Shown here one piece after another: positions 11,095-21,257 of a stretch of 64,000 bases of DNA. The DNA is from Sternotherus odoratus (taxonomy: Eukaryota > Chordata > Testudines > Kinosternidae), in the NCBI GenBank assembly GCA_032164245.1, contig JAVMKO010000001.1, positions 17,211,603 to 17,275,602 on the forward strand, in the 5' to 3' direction. Positions within the stretch are counted from its first letter, which is position 1; each line of letters starts with the position of its first letter. The notes under the pieces were generated by a model. That model was given only the letters and a program-made list of their open reading frames with translations. It was not told where the DNA came from and made no database searches. The translations under genes and the position numbers were made by a program.

Positions 11095-12733
11095 CTAATC
11101 CTAAAAATCTGAATCACTTTTATTTGGGGGGAAAAAAAGTAGGTGCACATGCAAAGTAAACTTATGATTTTAAGTGAGGAATTGCAGATTGTTGATGAAG
11201 TTATTCTTTGAAAGCATTGCAGAGTCTTGACGTAAACCGTTCTTCACAAATCCAGAATATATTGATAGTAGCTGGAACCTGAATATAATGAAATAAGACC
11301 CTGTAACAGACTGGTTGATATGAATTAGTAATGTGAAAATACCAGACTTGGGAAAGGATAGTGTTGGTTTTGTGGTATTCTAATAGGCAGACGTCTTCCA
11401 CAGAGGAATTAAAACTTTCTGCTTAACACTGAATTCCATAGAACACATACAATAATACTTTGAAACTTGTTCACCGAAGTTGTCTAGAACTGTTGAAATT
11501 CATTACTATTTCTGTCCTCCTTTTAAATGGCATAAAATATCTTTTTACAGAAAATCTTTTTTCATGCTACTTTTCACCATAACTCTGGGAGCATTGATGG
11601 AACAATTACAAAAAAAGGTAAAGGCAGTACATCTGTCTGCTATAAATCAATCAGTTAATAAAGTTCACGTATTCTTCCGAATGTAGAATGTGAGCCCGTA
11701 CCATTTGCTTCCTTTCTTTTTTCTTTCTATCCATATATCTTGTTAGAAAATTCTGGGAAATGGACTGTAATGCTCCTGAACATTGCTTAACTGACCCCCG
11801 TGGAATAAAGTGTTCTTTATAGCCAGAATATTGGTACAGCCTGGGCATCCATAGTGCAGTCTTCACTATTCTTCCTCACCAGTATCCCTCCAAAGTGTTC
11901 TTGAGGAGTTGCGTTTAGATATAAAACGGTAGTTCACTCTCTGGCCAGATTCTCTGCTGGTGTAAATCAGTGTAACTCCCTGTTCATGCCAGCTGGGGTT
12001 CTGGCCTTGGGTCCACTTGGGCTCTCTGTTGAGAGTATCAGCAAATAATGCAGTTTTATATCTCTATATAAACTTTTTCACAGGGACCCATTAGTTAGTT
12101 TACTTAGTAAGGTGTTAAAAGATTTTGCGTCATTAATTAGGAACTGCTTTTTCAAAGCAAATCCAGGTAAAGTGGCGAGAAAACCTTCTTTATTTCTATA
12201 CTTATGTAAGCAGTGTCAGGATGAATGACATCTGGTGGCAAAATGCAGGAATTGCAGTGACTTTTGGAAAATAACATCTTATTTGCATAGACACACCCAC
12301 CGCACCTAGCCTGCACTCTAACAGCCCAAATGGTCACTTTGGCTACTGTGGGACCCCCAGTTTCTCTGGTATTGGGGCAAGAATGATAAAGGTTGATTAA
12401 CCTGTTTATGTGAATGAGGGATTGGGACATGTATTTGGCCTTTGGCATGCTGGAGGGACTCGCCATCAGCTGGGTAGTGCTCACTAGACAAGGGACAGGG
12501 GTTCCAAAACCCACTGAATTGAGAGAGGCTGTGGACAGACTTCTATACCTTGTGGTGAGGGCCCTGTCTGAGGGCCTTACTGGCCTATTGCACCTGGCCT
12601 CTCTCCCCTGTGGAATGTTAGAGCTGACTTTTGCTTCCATTAGGAGTCTAACTTCAGCCCCCTGAGCTGAAGTCATTTTGGGTCTGGTGGTGCATCTGCA
12701 CTAAGCCCCCTCCCCCCCTCCCAGCTGAAATCA
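11095..12733. other. Intron stretch, one foldback relic
   Basis: At about 11945-12006 GGCCAGATTCTCTGCTGGTG, GTGTAAATCAGTGTAACTCC and GGGGTTCTGGCC form a foldback-type repeat. The rest has no recognised feature; the 174-codon minus-strand frame at 12152-12676 shows no known motif. Confidence 0.45.
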
Positions 12734-12737
12734 CTTA

Positions 12738-13603
12738 TGAGCTGAAATCACTAAGCCCTGTAGGGCAGCTGAAATTGTATTGCTGAGCAGTGGATGGAGT
12801 AGAGCCAGTCGGGTCACCACTACCAGTGTAGCTGGTGATGAGCCGCAGTGGATGGAGCGGAGCTGTCCGGGTCACCACTAGCAGCGTAGCTGGTGATGAG
12901 CAGCAGCAGCAGACGTTGCAGCAGACCGAGCGGGAGCAGCTTGGGTGACTGCTAGCAGAGTGGCTGGCAATGTGCAGCAGCAGCTGCCACCCGTGGATAG
13001 AGCGGAGCCATTTGGGTCACCGCTAGTGGAGTGGCTGGCGGCTGACAGAGCAGAGTGGCTGGAGAAAGCAGAGCAGTTCCTGGGCACCTGATGGAACGGC
13101 CCATGGTGAGGACTGCAGCACGACTGGAGAGGCGGGGCAGTCTGCCTCTGACCACGTAAGGTGCCCCATAACCTGCCCCCCCCTTCCACCCCGGTGGGGA
13201 GGTACAATTCTGCTAATGAACTTTTGAACTCTGCTGGGGCTGTAGGACTTTGGGTGACTTTGGGGCTTGTGGGACTCAAGAACCCAAGGGAATGGACACA
13301 GCCCATTTGTGTGTGTGTGGGGGGGGGGGATTCTGGTTCATGGTTTGGTTTGTGACTTTTGTTTGTGGTGTTTACCCAATAATATGTTTCTCTCTGTTAT
13401 TAAAAGGGTTTTGGTACACTCAGACTCTGTGCTTGCGAGAGGGAAGTATTGCCTCTTAGAGGCGCCCAGAAGGGTGGTATATGGTTGTCCCAGGTCACTG
13501 GGTGGGGGCTCAAGCCGGTTTTGTATTGTGTCATTAGAATGGAACCCCTGGATACTGAACCCGGCCCTTGTTGCTGCCAACTCTGATGGGCAGAAGGGTT
13601 ACA
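12738..13603 (+). mobile_element. Candidate solo LTR, 866 bp
   Basis: Begins TGAGCTGAAATCAC and ends GGCAGAAGGGTTACA, with CTTA on both sides (12734-12737, 13604-13607). The interior has a GC-rich U3-like part, a poly-G run (13319-13329), and TTATTAAAAGGG-type sequence before the 3' third. The right border is firm; the left one rests on the short CTTA duplication. Confidence 0.55.
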
Positions 13604-16567
13604 CTTATATAGACCCTGTAACATTTCACCATTATTAGATTTCTATTCTATGCAATTTGCAAACTATGCTTAATGAACTCAAAAACTCCATGTGCAATAG
13701 TGCAGGGTACCCCGGAGTAGTCTGAGAACTTGAATTGACTGTTTATCTCACCTTGTCTCTACCAAGCATTGTTAGGTGGCGCAGCAGTAAATTGAAATTT
13801 AAATGTTCGAAATTTGATTTTTTCCTTATACGGGACAAAAAGTCAAAATACAAGATTTTCCATAGATCAAAATAATTTAGATTCAGAAATACTCTTTATT
13901 TTGGTCATTAAAATGAAATGAAACATTTTGTTTTGGGTCAGTTTGACATAAAAAGTTATCTGATCCTATGGGCAGGGCTTCCTGCCCAGACTGCATTTTC
14001 TTTGACGCAGTATGATCATTTGACACCCAGGATGCACCGGTATGGTTCAACCAGAAGGCAAGCCATGGTGCATCATGGGAGTCAGTGCATCCAGAGAGTC
14101 CAGCTATCAAGGAAAATGGGAGCATAAGGTGCCTGAATTACAACCCCTGGTAGTTTGTGGGGACACAGATTTCACGTGTTAGTGACCCAAAATGAAACAT
14201 TTCAGTTCAGTTGAAAAATGGCTATATAGTGACTCGGATCGACTTCAACCAAATCAATTTTTTTAAAAAAATTTCCAACAGAGAATAAAAAAAAAAATAA
14301 TTCAGCAAAATCAAAATTATACAGGGGAAATTTTGATTTTGCCAAAACTGCATTGTATGTAAAAATAAATAAATAACATTCAAAGAAAAAAATCCTAACC
14401 AGCTCTAATATTAACTAACATACAGGTGAGGAGGCTTCTCCAGAATATCACAGAATCTGTAACTGTTAGCAAATTATATATTAGATACAACTGTATATTA
14501 GATGTTAACTGACTTCTTCAGTTATTTTATATCCTGAAATATAATTATCTTTAATTTAGTATTTGTATTTACAAATTTTATTGGTTTTGAACTTCTACAG
14601 ATCCTTTAAAATCCATGCACTTTTAAAATTTGATTATGGCTCTTTTGATTTGATGGTGGTCAAAGGGTTACATTCTACAGATTTATTATAATCTGTGAAC
14701 CATATTCTCATCGTCATTTGGAGAAACTTCAGCCACAGTTAATGGATATACTCTGGATTTACAGTGGTGTAACTGTGGTCAGAATATGGCTCTGTGTATG
14801 TGGGTTTTTTGTTTATGGGATGCATAAAGTGATCATGGTATGTATCAGAGTTTCTAGTAAAGACAATGAGGAACAGCAGAATATGGATAGTGTCCATTTT
14901 GTTAATATAAACATTTACTTATTTGATATTTTTATGACCGCAGGTCACAAACATGCCCAATCAGCATTATATATTTAAAAAGTAGACAGCGGAGTTGGGA
15001 GAGAATTGTTCATGAAAAATTCTGTTCTGTTAAAACTGAAACAGTTTCAAAAACTTGTTTATGTTTGAGTTTCGTGACTTAAAAAAAAAGTTGACAAAAA
15101 AGTTCTCAAATGGTTGAAATATTTAATTTAAGCATTTCTTGGGGGGAAAAAAGTGCAGTTTCTGGTTTGAATTGACTTTCTGTTTTGAAATTTAAGCCAT
15201 TTAGACAAAAAAATAGGGACAAAGATTGAAACATCTTAGAAATATTGAAATGAAACATTTTGATTGACCTAAAATGAAACCAAAAATATTTTGGTTCACA
15301 AGTATTTTTGAGATTTTGACTTTTATCCTGTTTTGAGAAAAATTTCCCAGGACGGGAACACCATTTCCTGCCTAGCTTTAATAGACAGAGATGCTGCTCC
15401 AATGAACCTATTGTCTATGAAGATAAGCAATATAAAGAGGTAGGGAGTGTAAATCAATATGTCAGATAAATATGTATATGTATTTTTTATGTTTTATTTG
15501 TTTGGTAATCTGCAGAAAAATTATCCTGCCTGCCCCACCTCAGTGCAAGACATTTAATAGTAGTTTAGTCTAGTGAGGTCTCATGGAACTAAAGCTTTGA
15601 TATTTTTAATGAGTAGAATGGCATGCAGTAATTAGTTCATCCTGAATTACACTATATCTAATACAATTGAACAGTTTTCAAAATACACACATAATGTATT
15701 TTATCATGTAGTATACTTTTCTTGTTGCCATTCATTTGGCTGAACCCTACAGTCACTTGCTAATATATATAGTGTTTGCTATAGTTAGTAAGTTCCACTG
15801 ATACTTTTGCAAGATCTAGCCCTTATGCAAATAATTTTCAAAATTCAAGTAAGACAGTTATTGTCCCAGTCAATGGGAGAGAAGCGAGAAATAAAGATGA
15901 GTGGTTTCATTTTCCCCCCAAAGTTTCTTGAGTTGCTTCCCCCCCCCCCCCGATTGTTCATAGTCTTCATATTGAAGGCCTGAATATTTCTCTCACCAAC
16001 CTAGCAACCATTTCAAATGTTCTATTTTTGAGTATCACCCTTTGGGGACTCAACAAATCAAATTGATTTTCACTGTTAACTCCTCTAACCAAGTCACAGT
16101 TATTGACCTTTCTGCAATTTAAATAATCTAAGGGATCATAAATTCTGCATAGGGATCAGCTTCATGACTTTATAGTAGCCTCAGTGAATCTTAATAGTAT
16201 GTGGCCTCTTAAGAATGGTCTTCAACAGACAAATTTCAGATCACAATGATTCACTGAATAACAAGTCAGATGCTTTTTATGGGAGACAGACAATCTCATG
16301 ATGCTTGTCATTACAAATTGGCACTCTTTGCACCTGTGATTGCTCATATGAAGGAAAACAAGTTAATACTGTAGTAGTTGATCTAGCAACTACACCCATC
16401 ACTGAGTTGTCTGTGGTTGAGATGAACTGTGTAAATATTCAGTGGGGTAAAGGGTGGTGATTTTTCCTAATTCAAGTTCCTCATTCAAGATTCAATATTT
16501 GTTTACATCTAGAGATTTATCTAGAGATAATGTTGCCTTAAATTATTCTTCCAAAAGTAACTGGATA
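13604..16567. other. AT-rich intron with old 'GAAACATTTT' repeats
   Basis: Two blocks, about 13890-14350 and 15010-15370, contain repeated AAAATGAAACATTTTG-type words, the first with CATCATGGGAGTCAGTGCAT inside. A related block lies at 50210-50720. A poly-C run sits at about 15940-15952. No gene. Confidence 0.5.
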
Positions 16568-16650
16568 GAGTTGCCAACTTCGTAACCTTTAAAAACCAGA
16601 CATTCTAGTAGTAGTGCCGGAGCCTCCCCTGCCCAATCTCTTCTGCCCCA
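16568..16650. repeat. Fragment of a 'GTTGCCAACTT' ended repeat
   Basis: GAGTTGCCAACTTCGTAACC followed by a pyrimidine-rich stretch (GGAGCCTCCCCTGCCC). Its right part is cut off by the CR1 that follows. Confidence 0.4.
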
Positions 16651-17434
16651 AGGTGTGATATAATAGAGGTCTTTAAAATCATGAGTGGTGTGGAGAAAGT
16701 AAATAGATTCAGGTTCAAGAATAGCAGCCGTGTTAGTCTGTATCCATAAAGAAAGCCAGGAATACTTGTAGCACCTTAGAGACTAACTAATTTATTTCAG
16801 CATAAGCTTTCGTGAGCTATAGCTCACTTCATCGGATGCATAGAATGGAACAGAAGTAAAATGCATTTATACACACAGAAAGAAAGAAAAAGAAAAAAAA
16901 ATTGTACATTAGCATACCAGTTCTAAGAGGGCTGTTAAATGTAGATGGTCCATTATCACTAGGAGAAAAAAACACCTTTAGAAATGGAGATCTGTTGTCA
17001 GTGAAATTAACTCAGGAAATGCAATTAATTACTGTAATGAGAGAACCAATCTGAACTTCTGTTAAGCCCCTGGTTCATAGTGTCCAATTTGAAAATTAAT
17101 TCCAGTTTCTCGTTGGGAGTCTGTTTTGGACTCCAAAAAAACAGAAACCATCAAATCAGGTTGTTACAGACAGCGCCCCAACCTGAAACAAATACTCACC
17201 AGCAACCGCATACCACACAACAAAAACACTAACCCAGGTACCTATCCTTGTAACAAAGCCCGATGCCAACTCTGCCCTCATATCCATTCAACTGACACCA
17301 TCATAGGACCTAATCATATCAGCCATACCATCAGAGGCTCATTCACCTGCACATCGACTGATGTGATATATGTCATTATGTGCCAGCAATACCCCTCTGC
17401 TATGTACATTGGCCAAACCGGCCAGTCTCTACTA

Positions 17435-18099
17435 TGACAAAGCTCCAAGTCTATACTTGCGGGTCCTGCGTTTCCTGGCGGATTTCACTAGCCTCAGAGG
17501 CTCGCTGTGACCATCCACGTAGCCCTGCTCTCTCTAGAGACAAGGTCACAGCCTATTGAGCCATTTTCATCATAAGCCAGTGAGAAGTTATCCTTCCTGG
17601 CACAGTCTCTGTTGTCTCCCTAGTCTCAGTGATTAATTGGGGAAGGTAGGAAGGGGGGAGCCCGGGCCTGCCCTCTACTCCGGGCTCCAGCCCAAGGACC
17701 CTAATAGTATCAGTTAAGATGGCTGACCTTTTAACCACCAAACAAAATACAATTCCCTGGGCTACTTCCCCACAGCAGTCCCTGCTTCTTTACACTCCGC
17801 TGCACCCTTACCTCAGGGCCTCCTTCCAAACTCCCTCTGCTCCAACGCCTCCAAAGCGCTCTCTGCTCCAATGCCTCCCAAACTCCTGCCACCCACACCC
17901 ACCTGACTAAATGGGAGGGTTTTTAAGTGGTTTCAGCCAGCCCCTGATTGGCTTCAGGTGTCCCAATCAGGCTAGCTGTTTCTGCTGCTTTCTAGAACCT
18001 TCTCTGTTTGGCTAGCCAGGGAACAGGGACCTGCTCATCCTGAGGCTGATATACTTCCCTTCCAGCACTCTCCTATACCCTTCTGGTCTCACTCTGTCA
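17435..18099. mobile_element. Solo LTR, 665 bp, inside the PLE
   Basis: Begins TGACAAAGCTCC and ends CTCTGTCA, with perfect 5-bp duplications TACTA at 17430-17434 and 18100-18104. Removing it restores the PLE reading TGQSLL-(R)KRINGHKSD. No internal retroviral or gypsy genes, so a solo LTR left by recombination. Superfamily (gypsy or ERV) not determined. Confidence 0.88.
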
Positions 18100-18173
18100 T
18101 ACTACGCAAAAGAATAAATGGACACAAATCTGACATCAGGAATCATAACATTCAAAACCCAGTAGGAGAACAC

Positions 18174-18540
18174 TTCAATCTTCCTGGCCATTCCATTAAA
18201 ATTTGATGGTTTCAGTTTTGAAATAGAAAAACTTCCAAAACAGACTCCAACGAGAAACTGAGGTACTGGAATTAATTTTCAAATTGGACCTCTTAGAATT
18301 GGTATGCTAACGTAGAATTTTTTTTTCTTTTTCTTTCTTTCAATTTCTTTTCTTTTTCAATCTTCCTGGCCATTCCATTAAAGATATGATGGTTTCAGTT
18401 TTGAAACAGAAAAATTTCCAAAACAGACTCCAACGAGAAACTGAGGTACTGGAATTAATTTTCAAATTGGACCTCTTAGAATTGGTATGCTAACGTACAA
18501 TTTTTTTTCTTTTTCTTTCTGTGTGTATAAATGCATTTTA
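18174..18540 (+). repeat. 182-bp tandem duplication in PLE 3' region
   Basis: TTCAATCTTCCTGGCCATTC starts at 18174 and again at 18356; both copies run to GGTATGCTAACGTA and a T/C-rich tract. The copies differ at only a few bases. Confidence 0.9.
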
Positions 18541-19194
18541 CTTCTGTTCCATTCTATACATCCAATGAAGTGGGCTATAGCTCACGAAAGCTTATGCTGA
18601 AATAAACTAGTTAGTCTCTAAGGTGCTACAAGTATTCCTGGCTTTAAATAGAGTCAGTAACACTTCCTTTTCTCATAACACAAGAACTAAATGCACATTT
18701 CACAAAATGCAGTTAATAGCAGTAGGTTTAAAACAAACAAAAGGAAGTATTTCTCAGTTCACACAAAGCATACTCAAGCTATGGCACTCTTTGCCAGAGG
18801 ATGTTGTAAAGGCCAAGACTACAACAGGGTTCAAAAAAGAAGTAGATAGATTCATGGAGGATAGGTCCATCAATGATTATTAGCCAAGATGAGGAAGGAT
18901 GGTGGCCCTAGCCTCTGTTTGCCAGAGTTTGGGAATAGGAGGCAGGAGATGGATCACTTGGTGATTGCTTGTTCTGTTCACTCCCTCTGGGACACCTGAC
19001 ATTGGCCGCTATTTGGAAAACAGGATACTGGTGCTCAGTGGATCTTTGGTATGACTCAGTATGGCCATTTTTATGTTCTTATGACCGTTACCCATAAAGG
19101 ACTCGTCTCTACCTATGCCACGTGAAAGCCTGACTAGTTGCCTGTTAAAAAGGCAAATGCAAAATTAAAGTCAAGTATGTAGGATACTGCATAT

Positions 19195-19220
19195 CTGTCT
19201 GTCTATCTATCTATCTATCT
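19195..19220. repeat. (CTAT)n / (CTGT)n microsatellite
   Basis: CTGTCTGT followed by four to five CTAT units. Confidence 0.9.
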
Positions 19221-19705
19221 GGTCTGGTGTACATATAATGATAATCAGTCAGGTAAGAAATGCTAGAGTAACTCATTCTTAGGGCAATGATTGTCATAGG
19301 AATGAAAATGGCAAAATTATAATGCATTCTTGTCACAGATTGTAATGAGAATAGAAAATGACACAAATTTTATTCTCTACAGTGACAATTGTATGATCAT
19401 AATGAGAACAGAAGACAGCATAAATTCTGTGAGCTTTCTAAAATGCAATCTCGCTGTTATCCTCAGATGCTGTTTTCCAGGGTCTCTAGATCGATATCAT
19501 TTAGCACAGTACAGTGAATTTCCTGCAACTCCACTCAACCATCCCCTAGTGCTTCATTACACATATACCCACTTTTTAATAATGTAATTTGATTTTTTTT
19601 TCACAAGAAGGTATTTTTTTTAAAAAAAAATATTGTATACAATCCATTGCAGAAAATGCAGTGTATTATGACAAGGCACCCAAGATAATTATAGAGACTA
19701 TATCC
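19221..19705. other. Intron stretch, no recognised feature
   Basis: AT-rich. A poly-T/poly-A pair (19590-19632) can form a small hairpin. Confidence 0.4.
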
Positions 19706-19898
19706 CAGGGGGAGTCAATAGGCAGACCCCGGGCCAAATCCAAGCCACCAGATGCTTTTGAACATACCTGAAAATATTTTTATTTACTTATTATTATCGT
19801 GTTATTATTTTTTATTATTATTTTATCTGGAGTCTTCATCTTGACCATACGTTGCCCAAGAAATTTGAACCTTGACAAAAAATAAGTGATTACTCCTG
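19706..19898. mobile_element. hAT-type element, short
   Basis: Left CAGGGGGAGTCAATAGG and reverse of the right CAGGAGTAATCACTTAT are terminal inverted repeats; the interior has GCAGACCCCGGGCCAAATCC and an ATT-rich tract. No matching 8-bp duplication was found, so one border may be off. Confidence 0.6.
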
Positions 19899-21063
19899 AA
19901 AATGGAAGCACTCTGCAGTATGCTGCATCAGCTTGGGGACAGGGTTTAGATGACTGTAACTGACATACTGAACTATCTGCACACTTCTGTGTAGCATTTA
20001 AAGATGATAAAGTACGTCTTGATCTATAATAAATGTCTGATATTTAGTAGTGCTGGGAGTACCTTCAAGACCATCCATCAAGTCTCTGATATAATTTTAA
20101 AATAGCCCAAGATGTCAGTGTTTTTTGGGGATTTTCCAAGAATTCTGAGTATAAATTTGAGTTTATTTGATGATAGATTAGAAGAAAGAAAACTGTACTA
20201 AATGCACACACTTTTGGTGAAGTCGACTCACTGTTCTAACACAGTGATTAATACTGATTCACTTTCGGATGAAGATCTTAAATATTTATTTTAAAACATC
20301 AATTCTCAGCCCCTTGTTTTGTCAGACATTCAGGTTTTGTAATATATTCACAATGGCATGCTTATCAAATCTGTCAAGCAAACATGCAACTTCCCATGGC
20401 TTTCATCAGGTTTCAAAGAGGAAGCTCTCAAAGCAGATTAGCCCATCCTACAGATGTGTGTTTTTCTAAAACAGTATTATTGCCATAGTTACTGCTGACA
20501 TGTTATATAAAATAAATTGCTTATTGATGAATAAATGCCTAGGAGAGCAGCAGTATTGTTAAAAAAAATCTCAGCATTTCTCCCAGTAAGCTCACCACTG
20601 GTAGGATGATTTTAAAAGGCTGTATATTTAGACTGGAGATCTGTCAGCTGAGTATTTTAGTGATCTTTTAGGTTTTGTCATGATCAATTTTTAGGCAATT
20701 CCATTTCCTGTTATGCCCATTATTGTCTGTCTTTGAGCACTGGAGGATTGCCCTCATTCTGGCAGGTCTTAGATTAATTATCTCACCCTGGATCTTACGC
20801 ACTAAGACATTTCTCCTCAAGTTGTGGCACGTTTGATATGTTGATTTTTCCACTAGGAATGCTGGTACTCTGAATCAGCAATCCCTGCTATACTTCGTCT
20901 GTAAGAGCATTTCACTGGATTCAGTTGGCAAATCTGGTTACCTAAAAGGGAAGTTCAGAAACATTAGCAGCCAACGCTTTATGTGCGTATTTAGTAAAGT
21001 TTTAGCCAGTGTTACTTATGTCACAAAATATTTAGTCTGTTTAGATTTGCTATCTTGATTGTC
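19899..21063. other. Intron stretch, no recognised feature
   Basis: AT-rich sequence; open frames are short and without motifs. Confidence 0.45.
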
Positions 21064-21076
21064 AATCTCTTTAATG

Positions 21077-21244
21077 GGTTCCAAAATAGCAGCCGTGTTA
21101 GTCTGTATCCGTAAAGAAAGTGAGGAATACTTGTAGCACCTTAGACACTAACTAGTTTATTTCAGCATAAGCTTTCATGGACTATAGCCCACTTCATCGG
21201 CTGCATAGAATGGAACAGAAGTAGGATGCATGTATACACACAGA
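21077..21244 (-). mobile_element. PLE terminal fragment with 13-bp target duplication
   Basis: Matches the left arm of the PLE at 16.7 kb (AATAGCAGCCGTGTTAGTCT through TAGAATGGAACAGAAGTA). Flanked by exact 13-bp duplications AATCTCTTTAATG at 21064-21076 and 21245-21257. Confidence 0.85.
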
Positions 21245-21257
21245 AATCTCTTTAATG

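Larger units (their letters stand above)
16713..18644 (+). mobile_element. Penelope-like element (PLE) with GIY-YIG domain, inserted in CR1
   Basis: Flanked by 13-bp duplications TAAATAGATTCAG (16700-16712) and TAAATAGAGTCAG (18645-18657), 12 of 13 alike. The + strand encodes the end of a PLE protein: RPNLKQILTSNRIP, PCNKARCQLCPHI, TCTSTDVIYVIMCQ and AMYIGQTGQSLL (17126-17437), the Cys-rich linker and GIY-YIG endonuclease start; it resumes after the LTR as KRINGHKSDIRNHNIQNPVG EHFNLPGH (18107-18200). The left end (16713-17130) is an inverted copy of the right end. A 182-bp tandem duplication lies in the 3' part. Confidence 0.85.
16651..19085 (+). mobile_element. CR1-like LINE 3' part, split by a PLE
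   Basis: Left of the PLE the + strand reads DIIEVFKIMSGVEKVNR; right of it the reading resumes with VSNTSFSHNTRTKCTFHKMQ, LWHSLPEDVVKAKTTTGFKK and EVDRFMEDRSINDY then a stop at 18881-18883. This is the C-terminal end of a CR1-group ORF2. The 3' UTR follows with GGATACTGGTGCTCAGTGGA and ends ATGGCCATTTTTATGTTCTT ATG (about 19085). Confidence 0.85.

Noticed and set aside
12152..12676. 174-codon minus-strand frame
   Set aside because: No domain, no repeat protein motif, no splice context; a chance frame in a less AT-rich part of the intron.
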